Assembly: GCA_034429215.1 (NCBI GenBank)
Contig: DAOUGI010000098.1
Coordinates: 21,260-85,259, forward strand
Reading direction: 5' to 3'
Origin: JAFGOG01 sp034429215
GTDB lineage: Bacteria > Chloroflexota > Anaerolineae > JAAYZQ01
Length of the DNA: 64,000 bases
Shown here: one piece after another, positions 26,700 through 35,270 of the stretch
Layout of the letters: each line of letters starts with the position of its first letter
How positions within the stretch are numbered: the stretch's first letter is position 1
Made by a program: the position numbers and the translations under genes
Notes under the pieces: model-generated
Told to the model about the DNA's origin: nothing
Seen by the model: the letters and a program-made list of their open reading frames with translations, nothing else
The model's database searches: none

Positions 26700-27245
26700 A
26701 TGCACGAGGAGCATACTCCACTGGAAGCAACTGTCTCTCAGATCCTGGCCGACCTGCGCGAGGCCAGAGGCATGCTGCACTCTATCAAGCCGTTAGAGAC
26801 GCGGAAGCGCCTCGATCTGCTTCTGGCCAGGGCCGAGCTGGGAGCCGGCGACCTGTGCCGCCAGATGGCAGGGCCACCAGGTCCATCTGGGCCTCACGGG
26901 CCTCATGAAGCGTCCGGGCATCATGGGCCTCATGAAACACCCGGGCATCACGGGCCGCCGGCCGTCGCGCCGGAAGAGTTTGACATCATCCTGGAGGCGA
27001 TCAAGAAAAGGTGGCCCGACAGGGAAAGGGTCGCGCTCATCCGCGAAATGGGGACCGGCGGTCGGTTCACCAGCGCCCAGGTGCGCGCCATGCTGGAGAG
27101 GTTTGATTTTGACGATTATCGTGTCGAGGCTGCCGTCCTGCTCTACCCCAAGGTTGTGGATCGGGAGACCTTTTTCCAGGCGCTCGAGGCGTTCAAGTTC
27201 CCGTTCAGTCGCGACGAGGTTCGGAAAAGGCTGGAGCTCGATTGA
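26700..27245 (+). CDS. DUF4476-like protein with a collagen-like Gly-Pro-His tract
   Basis: This 181-aa protein has three parts: an N-terminal helical region (1-55, TVSQILADLREARG), a low-complexity tract (57-89) of GPP/GPH/GHH triplets, and a C-terminal domain (91-181) with FDIILEAIKKRW, RFTSAQVRAMLERFDFDDYR and VVDRETFFQALEAFKF that fits the DUF4476 pattern. There is no signal peptide, so it is probably cytoplasmic. The His-rich tract might bind metal or simply be a flexible spacer. Promoter and Shine-Dalgarno are strong. Function unknown. Confidence 0.8.
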   Translation: MHEEHTPLEATVSQILADLREARGMLHSIKPLETRKRLDLLLARAELGAGDLCRQMAGPPGPSGPHGPHEASGHHGPHETPGHHGPPAVAPEEFDIILEAIKKRWPDRERVALIREMGTGGRFTSAQVRAMLERFDFDDYRVEAAVLLYPKVVDRETFFQALEAFKFPFSRDEVRKRLELD

Positions 27246-27273
27246 CCGCCGGCGAATCCTGGCCCGATTCCAA

Positions 27274-27308
27274 CAGACCCTAAGGGTTTTGAAAACCCTT
27301 AGGGTCTG
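27274..27308. repeat. 35-bp near-perfect palindrome (terminator or REP-like element)
   Basis: CAGACCCTAAGGGTTTT and its reverse complement flank a single central G (17-bp arms). It sits 29 nt after the DUF4476-like stop and just before the next promoter. It has no T-run, so it may be a dispersed palindromic repeat that also works as an RNA 3'-end structure. Confidence 0.75.
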
Positions 27309-27314
27309 TGGCAT

Positions 27315-27343
27315 TTGACAAAAGAGGGAGGGCGGCCTATAAT
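27315..27343 (+). promoter_or_regulatory. Consensus sigma70 promoter of the lysine catabolic operon
   Basis: TTGACA (27315-27320), 17-nt spacer, TATAAT (27338-27343): both hexamers are perfect. Start near 27350, leaving a leader of about 180 nt. Confidence 0.85.
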
Positions 27344-27394
27344 GGCACCGCAGCCGACGGGGGCTGGGGAAGTTATCACTAAATGGCTGGCTGT

Positions 27395-27425
27395 GGCCGG
27401 TACCCTGTGACCGGCCTTTGTATTC
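27395..27425 (+). terminator. Possible attenuator hairpin in the lysine-operon leader
   Basis: GGCCGGT (27395-27401) pairs with ACCGGCC (27410-27416) and is followed by TTTGTATTC, a terminator-like arrangement about 100 nt ahead of the first gene. I found no leader peptide rich in Lys codons and no recognisable lysine-riboswitch core. Confidence 0.4.
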
Positions 27426-27528
27426 TACATGGCTATCAGCTTTCAGTTTTCGGCGGCGTTTGCGCCCGGCTGGAAGCTGATTGCTGAAAACGGGCGGCCG
27501 CTTTGGGTTGCCACGACGGGAGGATCAT

Positions 27529-28836
27529 GTGACTGCAACTATTGGAATAAGACGCGAAGACAAGAGTATTTGGGAACGGCGGGTGCCGGTCACACCCCAG
27601 GATGCCGTCGACCTGAAACAGCAGGGCATCGACGTGATCGTGCAGCCTTCGCCGATCCGGGCCATCGTCGACCGAGAGTTCACCGAGCGGGGCATCACGG
27701 TCCAGGACGACCTGGGGCCGGCGTCGGTCATCCTGGCTATCAAAGAAATCCCCGAGTATGTCTTTGAGCCGGACAAGACCTACGTGTTCTTTTCCCACAC
27801 GATCAAGGGCCAGCCGTACAACATGCCAATGCTGACACGGATGCTGGAGCTGGGCTGCACGCTGATCGATTATGAGCGGGTGGTAGACGACAACAACCGG
27901 CGGCTGATCTTTTTCGGCTGGCACGCCGGGGTGGCAGGCATGATCGACACGCTGTGGGCGCTGGGACAACGGTTGGTTTGGGAAGGGATCGACAATCCGT
28001 TCGCTGAGCTGCGCCAGACCCGCACCTACCACGATCTGGCCGAGGCCAAAGAAGCGTTGGCCCGCGTCCGCGCCCGGATCGAGACCGAAGGGCTCCCCAA
28101 GCAGTTGACGCCGCTCATCGTCGGCGTGGCCGGCTATGGGAATGTGTCGCGCGGCGCCCAGGAGATGCTCGACCTGCTGCCGGTGATCGAGATCCAGCCG
28201 GAAGAGGTCATGGCGATTTCGGCCGGTGCCGAGCCATCGCGCCATCACCTGTACAAGGCAGTATTCAAAGAGTGGCACATCGTCGAGCCGGTCTCACCGG
28301 CAGCGACTTTTGAGCTCCAGGACTATTATCAGCACCCTGAAAAGTATCAGGGGGTGTTTGAGCAGTATATCCCCCACCTGACAGTGTTGGTCAACGCCAT
28401 TTTCTGGTCGGCCAAGTACCCTCGCCTGGCCACCAAGGCCTATTTGAAGGAGATGTTCGGCGCGGCCAAGCCGCGCCTGCGGGTCATCGGCGACATCAGT
28501 TGCGACGTCGAGGGTGCCATCGAATGCACCGTCAAGGCCACCAGCCCTGGCGACCCGCTGTTCGTTTACGAGCCACTGACTGGTGATGTGGTCGACGGTC
28601 ACGAAGGGCCGGGTGTGGTCGTGGTGGCGGTGGATATTCTGCCCAGCGAGCTGCCGCGCGAGGCATCGGTCGACTTTTCGCGGATCCTGAAGCCTTTTAT
28701 CCCGGCCATCGCCACCGCCGATTTCTCGGTTCCGTTCGAGGCCAGCAGCCTGCCGCCTGAAATCAAGCGGGCAGTGATCGCCTATCGCGGGCAGTTGACG
28801 CCCGACTATGCATATATCGAGCAGTTTCTCGGATAA
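27529..28836 (+). CDS. Lysine-ketoglutarate reductase (LOR-like, saccharopine pathway)
   Basis: This 435-aa protein matches the N-terminal half of bifunctional LKR/SDH: IGIRREDKSIWERRVPVTPQ at the N-terminus, FFSHTIKGQPYNMPML, LIDYERVVDDNNRRLIFFG and GVAGYGNVSRGAQEM (nucleotide-binding), ending with GQLTPDYAYIEQFLG. It would condense lysine with 2-oxoglutarate to saccharopine. The GTG start at 27529 has GGGAGG 5-10 nt upstream; the frame is open earlier but lacks a better site. The separate SDH-like enzyme is encoded next, so the eukaryotic fusion is split here. Confidence 0.88.
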   Translation: MTATIGIRREDKSIWERRVPVTPQDAVDLKQQGIDVIVQPSPIRAIVDREFTERGITVQDDLGPASVILAIKEIPEYVFEPDKTYVFFSHTIKGQPYNMPMLTRMLELGCTLIDYERVVDDNNRRLIFFGWHAGVAGMIDTLWALGQRLVWEGIDNPFAELRQTRTYHDLAEAKEALARVRARIETEGLPKQLTPLIVGVAGYGNVSRGAQEMLDLLPVIEIQPEEVMAISAGAEPSRHHLYKAVFKEWHIVEPVSPAATFELQDYYQHPEKYQGVFEQYIPHLTVLVNAIFWSAKYPRLATKAYLKEMFGAAKPRLRVIGDISCDVEGAIECTVKATSPGDPLFVYEPLTGDVVDGHEGPGVVVVAVDILPSELPREASVDFSRILKPFIPAIATADFSVPFEASSLPPEIKRAVIAYRGQLTPDYAYIEQFLG

Positions 28837-28863
28837 TCAATAAGGAGCAGTGGAGGATTTACC

Positions 28864-30213
28864 ATGAAAAAGGTTCTCATACTAGGCGCCGGCCTGGTCG
28901 CCAGGCCGCCGGTGCAATATCTGATGGATCTGCCTGGCGTCGAGGTCACGGCCGCCAGCCGGACGGTGAGCAAGGCGCAAGCCCTCGTCGGCAACCACCC
29001 AAATGGCCGGGCGGTGGCCATCAATGTCGACGATGACGCGGCGCTGGAGGCAGCGGTTCGCCAGGCCGACCTGTCGATCAGCCTGTTGCCCTACGTCTAC
29101 CACCCCAAGGTCGCGGCCCTGTGCGTCAAGCATCGGAAGCACATGGTCACGACGTCGTACGTCAAGGACCCGATGCTTGCTCTGGATGCTGCGGCCAAGG
29201 AAGCAGGCGTCATTCTGCTAAACGAAATCGGCGTCGATCCGGGCATCGACCACATGTCGGCGATGAAGGTCATCCACGAAGTTGAGCGCAAAGGCGGCAA
29301 GATTTCCAGCTTTGTATCGTGGTGCGGCGGCCTGCCCGCCCCCGACGCCAACGACAATCCGTTTGGCTACAAGTTCTCGTGGAGCCCCAAGGGCGTGCTG
29401 CTGGCCGGCAAGAATCCGTCCCGCTTTCAGAAAGAGGGCCGGATCGTCGAGATCCCTGGTGAGAAGCTGTTCGACAACTACTGGCCGGTACAGATCCCGG
29501 GCCTGGGCGAGTTTGAGGGCTATCCCAACCGCGACAGCCTGCCCTACGCCGACACCTACGGCATCCGGCCCAGCGACTGGATGTTCCGCGGCACGCTGCG
29601 CAACCCCGGCTGGTGCCGCACGCTCAAGGTAATCGCCACGATGGGGCTGCTGGACGACACACCGCTGGCCGATCGTGTGCCGGATGCTTCTGCCAGCCTG
29701 CCGGGCACCTACCGCGGCCTGACCGCACGGCTGCTGGGCGCAGACGTTCGATCTGACCTGCAGCAGCGCCTGGCCGACCGTTTCGGCATGGCCCGGTCTG
29801 ACAAACCGATCTCAGACCTGGAATGGCTGGGGCTCTTCTCCGACGATCCGCTGCCGGCCGGCAAGAACACGCCGATCGACATTTTGACCGAGCGGATGCT
29901 GGCCTTGATGTCCTACAAGCCGGGCGAGCGCGACCTGCTGATCATGCAGCACGAGATCATGGCTGACTATAAGGATCACAAGGAAGCGATCACGGCGACG
30001 ATGATCGATTACGGCATCCCCTACGGCGACAGCTCAATGTCCCGCACCGTTGGCCTGCCGGCGGCCGTTGCCACCGGGCTGATCCTGAACGGCGACCTGG
30101 GCAACCTTACCGGTGTGCATACGCCGGTGATCCCGCAGATCTACGAGCCGGTCCTGGCCAAGTTGGCCGGGTTGGGCATCGGCCTGACCGAAAAATGGGA
30201 AAAGATATCGTGA
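28864..30213 (+). CDS. Saccharopine dehydrogenase (glutamate-forming type)
   Basis: This 449-aa enzyme starts with a Rossmann motif KKVLILGAGLVARPPVQYL and has VTTSYVKDPM, LLNEIGVDPGIDHMSAM and FVSWCGGLPAPDANDNPFGYK, typical of the SDH half of plant/animal LKR/SDH. It would oxidise saccharopine to glutamate and aminoadipate semialdehyde. TAAGGAG lies 21 nt upstream of ATG 28864, a rather long spacing; GGAGG at 28853 is closer. It overlaps the aminotransferase gene by 19 nt. Confidence 0.9.
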   Translation: MKKVLILGAGLVARPPVQYLMDLPGVEVTAASRTVSKAQALVGNHPNGRAVAINVDDDAALEAAVRQADLSISLLPYVYHPKVAALCVKHRKHMVTTSYVKDPMLALDAAAKEAGVILLNEIGVDPGIDHMSAMKVIHEVERKGGKISSFVSWCGGLPAPDANDNPFGYKFSWSPKGVLLAGKNPSRFQKEGRIVEIPGEKLFDNYWPVQIPGLGEFEGYPNRDSLPYADTYGIRPSDWMFRGTLRNPGWCRTLKVIATMGLLDDTPLADRVPDASASLPGTYRGLTARLLGADVRSDLQQRLADRFGMARSDKPISDLEWLGLFSDDPLPAGKNTPIDILTERMLALMSYKPGERDLLIMQHEIMADYKDHKEAITATMIDYGIPYGDSSMSRTVGLPAAVATGLILNGDLGNLTGVHTPVIPQIYEPVLAKLAGLGIGLTEKWEKIS

Positions 30214-31409
30214 CCGAAGAGTATATCGCCATCGAGGAGCGTTACGGCGCCCACAATTACCACCCGCTCGACGTGGTGCTGACGCGCGGCCAGGGCGTCT
30301 GGGTCGAGGACGTAGACGGCAAGCGCTACATGGACTTTTTGGCCGCCTACTCGGCGTTGAACCAGGGCCACTGCCACCCGAGATTGGTCAAGGCAATGGT
30401 CGATCAGGCGTCACGGTTGACCCTCACCAGTCGCGCCTTTCGCAATGACCAGTTGCCGTTCCTGGCCAAGGAACTGTGCGAGCTGACCGGCTATGAGATG
30501 ATGCTGCCGATGAACTCGGGAGCCGAGGCGGTAGAGACGGCGCTCAAGGCCGCCCGCAAGTGGGGTCACAAGGTCAAAGGCGTGCCGGAGGACTGTGCCG
30601 AAATCATCGCCTGCGACGGCAACTTTCACGGGCGGACGATCGCCATCATCAGCTTTTCCCCACAGGAAGAGTACCGGGACGGCTTTGGGCCGTTTACACC
30701 TGGCTTCAAGTTGATCGCCTACGGCGACGCGGCGGCGTTGGAGGCAGCCATCACGCCCAACACCGTCGCCTTCCTGGTGGAGCCGATCCAGGGTGAGAGC
30801 GGTGTGGTGGTGCCGCCGGAAGGGTATCTAAAGCAGGTGCGGGAAATCTGCACCAGGAACAAGGTGCTGCTGATCACCGACGAGATCCAGAGCGGGCTGG
30901 GCCGCACCGGCAAGCTGTTGGCCGCCGAATGGGAAGGGGTACGCGCCGACATGGTGACGCTCGGCAAGGCGCTGTCAGGCGGGATGTACCCGGTCTCGGC
31001 TGTGGTGGCGTCCAAAGAGATCCTGGGCGTCTTTCAGCCGGGGGAACATGGCAGCACCTTCGGCGGGAGTCCGCTGGCCTGCGCAGTAGCTCGTGAGGCG
31101 TTACAGGTGATCGTCGAGGAAAAGCTCCCCGAGCACGCCCGGGAGCTGGGTGACTATCTGCTTGACCGTCTGCGGCAGATCAACAGCCCGCACGTCGCCC
31201 TGATCCGGGGGCGGGGGTTGTGGGTCGGCATTGTGCTCAAGCCTACAGCAGGCGGCGCCCGGCGCTTTTGTGAGGCGCTGAAGGAGCAGGGGGTCCTGGC
31301 CAAGGAGACTCACTGGAACGTGATCAGGCTGGCCCCACCGCTGGTGATCAGCCGCGAGGAGATCGACTGGGCGCTGGAGCGCCTGACTAAAGTGTTGCAG
31401 ATGCCCTAA
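30195..31409 (+). CDS. rocD: Ornithine--oxo-acid aminotransferase
   Basis: This 404-aa class III PLP aminotransferase has MDFLAAYSALNQGHCHPRLV, MNSGAEAVETALKAARKWG, CDGNFHGRTIAIISFS, the cofactor Asp in LITDEIQSGLGRTGK and the PLP lysine in LGKALSGGMYPVSAVV. These agree best with ornithine aminotransferase. Being co-transcribed with LKR and SDH, it might instead act on lysine or a lysine intermediate; the sequence does not decide. It overlaps the saccharopine dehydrogenase end. Confidence 0.88.
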   Translation: MGKDIVTEEYIAIEERYGAHNYHPLDVVLTRGQGVWVEDVDGKRYMDFLAAYSALNQGHCHPRLVKAMVDQASRLTLTSRAFRNDQLPFLAKELCELTGYEMMLPMNSGAEAVETALKAARKWGHKVKGVPEDCAEIIACDGNFHGRTIAIISFSPQEEYRDGFGPFTPGFKLIAYGDAAALEAAITPNTVAFLVEPIQGESGVVVPPEGYLKQVREICTRNKVLLITDEIQSGLGRTGKLLAAEWEGVRADMVTLGKALSGGMYPVSAVVASKEILGVFQPGEHGSTFGGSPLACAVAREALQVIVEEKLPEHARELGDYLLDRLRQINSPHVALIRGRGLWVGIVLKPTAGGARRFCEALKEQGVLAKETHWNVIRLAPPLVISREEIDWALERLTKVLQMP

Positions 31410-31417
31410 GCTTTCTT

Positions 31418-31458
31418 CTTCCAACTCCTGCCGCGCTCCGCGCGGCAGGAGTTGGAAG
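31418..31458 (+). terminator. Strong hairpin after rocD, overlapping the next gene's ribosome-binding region
   Basis: An 18-bp perfect stem (31418-31435 with 31441-31458, loop CTCCG) begins 8 nt after the rocD stop. It lacks a T-run. Its 3' arm runs into GGAAGGAA just before the epimerase start, so it could end transcription or limit translation of the next gene. Confidence 0.6.
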
Positions 31459-31472
31459 GAACGAAAGACAAG

Positions 31473-32474
31473 ATGACAATCCTGGTAACGGGCGGTACGG
31501 GGCTGATCGGGAGCCACCTGGTGGAGTGCCTGGTGGCAGAGGGGCGCCGGGTGCGGGTGCTGGTGCGCCCGACCAGCCAGCGGGGCGAGCTGGCCGATCT
31601 GCCGGTGGAATGGGTGAACGGTGACCTGCTGGACGCCGGCTCGCTGCAAGCGGCGATGAACGGTGTCGAGCAGGTTTATCACCTGGCCGCCACGATGGCC
31701 GATTGGGGGCTTTGGGAGCAGTTTTACCAGGCCAATGTGACTGGCACGGAAAATGTGTGCGCTGCAGCGCTGGCCGCCGGCGTCCGGCGGCTGATCCATG
31801 CCAGCTCTATCGCTGCCACCGGCCTTGAAGACTATCACGGGCTGAAAGACGAATCCTCTCCATACGTCAATTCACAGGGAATGGGCCGGCATCCCTACTG
31901 CGCGACCAAGGCGCTTGGCGAGCAAGTGGTCAGGCGTTACCACGACGAGCTCGGCTTGCCGGCCGTCATCGTGCGCCCAACCTATGTCTATGGCCCGCGC
32001 GAGCACAAGATGGGCCCGTACATCGTCGCCCGCAATGTGCGACAAGGCCTGCGGCTCTTGCCCGGCGACGGGCTCAACCTGCATCACTGGGTCTATGTCG
32101 GCGACCTGGTGCGGGCGCTGATCTTGGCCGGTCAGCCGGGCGTGCCGACGGGGCGGCCCTATCTGATCGGCGGGCCGTTGACCACCGCCGGGGAGGGATG
32201 GCGGGCGCTGACCGAGGCGATGGGCAGCAGGCCGATCATCTATGTGCCCAAAAGCCTGGGCTGGCTCGTGGCGGTGGCACTGGAAGGGCTCAACAGGGTG
32301 AGACAAAGCCGCTCGAGCCCGCTCCTGTCCCGCTTCAGGCTGGCGATCCTGACCAACAACAACGGCTGGGACACCGGCCGCGCTGAACGGGAGCTGGGGT
32401 TTGTGCCTGAGGTAGGCATCCAAGAGGGGATGGCCCACGCCGTCAAGTGGTGGCGTGAGCATGGCCGGTTATAA
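31473..32474 (+). CDS. NAD-dependent epimerase/dehydratase (extended SDR)
   Basis: This 333-aa protein has the extended-SDR motif TGGTGLIGSHLVE, a YCATKALGE catalytic segment (Tyr-x3-Lys) and RPTYVYGPREHKMGP. Such proteins epimerise or reduce nucleotide sugars, or act on steroid/flavonoid-like substrates; the 3beta-HSD/DFR branch is possible. The substrate is not evident. ATG 31473 is chosen as the conserved MTILVTGGTG start. Confidence 0.85.
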   Translation: MTILVTGGTGLIGSHLVECLVAEGRRVRVLVRPTSQRGELADLPVEWVNGDLLDAGSLQAAMNGVEQVYHLAATMADWGLWEQFYQANVTGTENVCAAALAAGVRRLIHASSIAATGLEDYHGLKDESSPYVNSQGMGRHPYCATKALGEQVVRRYHDELGLPAVIVRPTYVYGPREHKMGPYIVARNVRQGLRLLPGDGLNLHHWVYVGDLVRALILAGQPGVPTGRPYLIGGPLTTAGEGWRALTEAMGSRPIIYVPKSLGWLVAVALEGLNRVRQSRSSPLLSRFRLAILTNNNGWDTGRAERELGFVPEVGIQEGMAHAVKWWREHGRL

Positions 32475-32477
32475 AAG

Positions 32478-33077
32478 ATGAGGATACACGGAACACGGGT
32501 TACAATCCGGCCCATGAAACAGGGAGACCTGGAAGCTATGGCCCAGTGGCGGCCGATGGCCGATCCGCTCTACCAGCCGTTTGACATGCCGCAACACAGC
32601 ATGGCAGAGAATGTGCGCTGGTTCAACTGGCGAAACAGCGATCCCTCCCGCCGGCTGTACACAGTAGAAAACGAACAGCACCGGGTAATCGGCAGCCTGA
32701 CGCTGCGCGAGATCGACGGCCGCCGATCGGCACGGTTGGGGATCACACTAGGTGCCGACTATGTGAGCCAGGGCTATGGCACCGAGGCGCTGCAGGTCTT
32801 TCTGGACTATTACTTTGGCAAGATGGAATTTGCGCAGATGGTCCTCGACGTAGCCGGGACCAACCTGCGCGCTCGACACTGCTACCAGGCGTTGGGCTTT
32901 CGCCAGATCGGCCAGCACTATCGCCGCGCCGACCACAGGAGTTACCACCAGATCGCCCACGAGCCGCGCTACCAGCATCTGCGCCATCTCTTCCGCAGCG
33001 ACGGGGACGATCTCGAGGTCCTATTCTACGACATGGCCATCACCCGCGACGAGTGGCAGGCAGGCAAGGCTCTATAA
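32478..33077 (+). CDS. GNAT family N-acetyltransferase (RimJ/RimL-like)
   Basis: This 199-aa protein has VTIRPMKQGDLEAMAQW at the N-terminus, RLGITLGADYVSQGYGTEAL (acetyl-CoA loop QGYGTEA) and NLRARHCYQALGF, as in RimJ/RimL-type acetyltransferases. It starts 4 nt after the epimerase stop. Its last 6 nt overlap the end of the convergent tex gene. The acceptor is unknown. Confidence 0.85.
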   Translation: MRIHGTRVTIRPMKQGDLEAMAQWRPMADPLYQPFDMPQHSMAENVRWFNWRNSDPSRRLYTVENEQHRVIGSLTLREIDGRRSARLGITLGADYVSQGYGTEALQVFLDYYFGKMEFAQMVLDVAGTNLRARHCYQALGFRQIGQHYRRADHRSYHQIAHEPRYQHLRHLFRSDGDDLEVLFYDMAITRDEWQAGKAL

Positions 33078-35231
33078 TCCCTTCATGCTGAGGCCGATCC
33101 GGCCCCGTTCCAGGTCGACGCTGATCACCGTCACTTCAACCACATCGCCGACGTTGACCACCTCAAAGGGGTTTCGTACATAGCGGTCGGCCATTTTCGA
33201 AACGTGGACCAGGCCATCCTGCTTGACGCCAATGTCCACAAAAGCGCCAAAGTCGACGACGTTGCGCACAGTGCCCCGCAGGCGCATTCCAATCTGCAAA
33301 TCCTCTATCTTGAGCACGTCTCGGCGCAGCACCGGTGGCGGCAGGTCATCGCGGGGGTCGCGGCCGGGGCGGGCCAGCCCATCGAGGATGTCGACCAGGG
33401 TCGGCTCACCGATCTGGAGCAGCTCGGCCAAGACGGCCAAGCCCAGCTCGTCGCGTACTGCCTGGACCCGGCCCAGCATGTCCCGCGCCCCCAACCGGGT
33501 GCCGGCCAGCTCCAGCAGGCGCTGGACTACCGGGTATGATTCGGGATGGATTGGCGTCCGATCCAGCGGATTGGCCGATTCAGGCACGCGCAGGAAACCG
33601 GCCGCCTGCTGGTAGGCCTTCGCCCCCAAACCCTTCACCTTGGTCAGGTCGGAGCGTTTCTTGAACGGACCATGCTCGTCGCGATGGGCGACGGTATTGG
33701 TTGCCACGGTCTTGCTCAGGCCGGCCACGTGACGGAGCAGGGCCGGCGAGGCGGTGTTGACATCGACGCCGACATAGTTGACCACCGATTCAACCACGGC
33801 GTCGAGCGTCTCGGCCAGCTTTTTCTGATCGACGTCGTGCTGGTAGAGCCCGACGCCGATCGACTGAGGATCGATCTTGACCGACTCGGCCAGGGGGTCC
33901 TGCAGGCGCCGGGCAATGCTGACCGCACCGCGCATCGAAACGTCCAGTTCGGGCAGCTCCTGGCGGGCCAGCGGTGAGGCGGAATAGACCGACGCCCCGG
34001 CTTCACTGACGAGGGCGTACTGGACGCCGGGAAAGTGGTCGATCAGCTCGGCTGCGAGCTGCTCGGTCTCACGGCTGGCCGTACCGTTGCCAATGGCCAT
34101 CACCTGCACGCCCGCCGCCTCGATAGCGGCAGACAGCGCCTTAATCGCCTCATCCCAACGGCGCTGCGGTTCGTGGGGATAAATGATCGTGGTCGCGATC
34201 ACCTTGCCGGTCGGATCCACCACGGCGACCTTGCAGCCGGTGCGGAAGCCGGGATCGATGCCCATTATCACCCGGCCGCGCAGCGGCGGTTGGAGGAGCA
34301 GGTTGCGCAGGTTGGCCGAAAAGACCTGGATGGCGTGGTCGCCGGCCTCGTCGGTGCTGGCGGTACGCAGCTCCCGCTCCAGGCTGGGCAGCAACAGTCG
34401 GTTAACGCCGTCGACGATGGCGGCCTGGACTTCGGCACGCAGGGCCGGCGGAGCGCTGCGGTACAGGAAGCGGGCCCCGATCAGCGCTGCGGTATCCTCT
34501 TCGGGCAGGGCCAGCGACACCTTGAGCGCGCCCTCGGCCTCGCCGCGATCGATGGCCAGCGCCTGATGGGGTTGCAGATCGGCCAGTGGCAGCGCTGCGT
34601 CGTAGTAGAGTCGGTACTTGCCGCCGGGGTCTACGTCGGCTTGCTCGCCGGCTGCCCGGCAGATGACGACGGCCCGCTGCAGCGCCAGGCGGCGGGCCTC
34701 ACCACGCACGGCAGCATCCTCGGTGAGCTGCTCGGCCAGAATGTCACGGGCGCCGGCCAGGGCCGCCTCGGTGTCAGGCACCTCGTCGGAGAGGAATGCG
34801 GAAGCCAGGGCGTCCGGAGGGCGTTTATCCTGCTGGGCCAGCAGCTGGTCGGCCAGGGGCTGAAGGCCCCGCTCACGGGCAATGGACGCCCTCGTCCGGC
34901 GCTTCGGTTTGAAGGGCAGATAGAGGTCTTCGACCACCTGCAAGCTAGTCGCGGCCTCAATAGCCGCCGCCAGTTCGGGCGTCAGCTTGCCCTGCTCTTC
35001 AATGCTGCTCAAAACAGCCTCTTTGCGCTCGGCCAGGCGGCGCAGGTAGATCAGCCTGGCCTGCACCTGGCGCAGTTGTTCTTCGTCGAGGCCGCCGGTG
35101 ACCTCTTTGCGGTAACGGGCGACGAAGGGAAGGGTGTTGCCGTCATCAAACAGGGCGACCGTCGCAGCGATCTGGGTCTGCGGCAGATTGAGCTCAGAGG
35201 CAATAGTGGAGATGATATCAGCAGTCGCCAT
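33072..35231 (-). CDS. tex: Tex-like RNA-binding transcription accessory protein
   Basis: This 719-aa protein has the Tex N-terminal helical domain (LPFVARYRKEVTGGLDEEQLR), a YqgF-like nuclease fold (GIDPGFRTGCKVAVVD), a helix-hairpin-helix region (FKKRSDLTKVKGLGAKAYQQ) and a C-terminal S1 RNA-binding domain (VDFGAFVDIGVKQDGLVHVS). Length is close to E. coli YhgF/Tex. It binds nucleic acid and affects transcription and stress tolerance. The start at 35231 has a GCAAAGGA stretch upstream. Confidence 0.95.
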   Translation of the reverse strand: MATADIISTIASELNLPQTQIAATVALFDDGNTLPFVARYRKEVTGGLDEEQLRQVQARLIYLRRLAERKEAVLSSIEEQGKLTPELAAAIEAATSLQVVEDLYLPFKPKRRTRASIARERGLQPLADQLLAQQDKRPPDALASAFLSDEVPDTEAALAGARDILAEQLTEDAAVRGEARRLALQRAVVICRAAGEQADVDPGGKYRLYYDAALPLADLQPHQALAIDRGEAEGALKVSLALPEEDTAALIGARFLYRSAPPALRAEVQAAIVDGVNRLLLPSLERELRTASTDEAGDHAIQVFSANLRNLLLQPPLRGRVIMGIDPGFRTGCKVAVVDPTGKVIATTIIYPHEPQRRWDEAIKALSAAIEAAGVQVMAIGNGTASRETEQLAAELIDHFPGVQYALVSEAGASVYSASPLARQELPELDVSMRGAVSIARRLQDPLAESVKIDPQSIGVGLYQHDVDQKKLAETLDAVVESVVNYVGVDVNTASPALLRHVAGLSKTVATNTVAHRDEHGPFKKRSDLTKVKGLGAKAYQQAAGFLRVPESANPLDRTPIHPESYPVVQRLLELAGTRLGARDMLGRVQAVRDELGLAVLAELLQIGEPTLVDILDGLARPGRDPRDDLPPPVLRRDVLKIEDLQIGMRLRGTVRNVVDFGAFVDIGVKQDGLVHVSKMADRYVRNPFEVVNVGDVVEVTVISVDLERGRIGLSMKGL

Positions 35232-35270
35232 GCGAATCCTTTGCAGGCAAACGCCAGGTCAGGTCGCGAT

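Noticed and set aside
27350..27528. Lysine riboswitch before the LKR gene
   Set aside because: The leader lacks the L-box core sequences; only a simple terminator-like hairpin is seen. A catabolic operon would also need opposite control.
31473..32474. UDP-glucose 4-epimerase (GalE) to complete the Leloir pathway
   Set aside because: The protein is a general extended SDR with features nearer the 3beta-HSD/DFR branch; nothing specific for GalE is visible.
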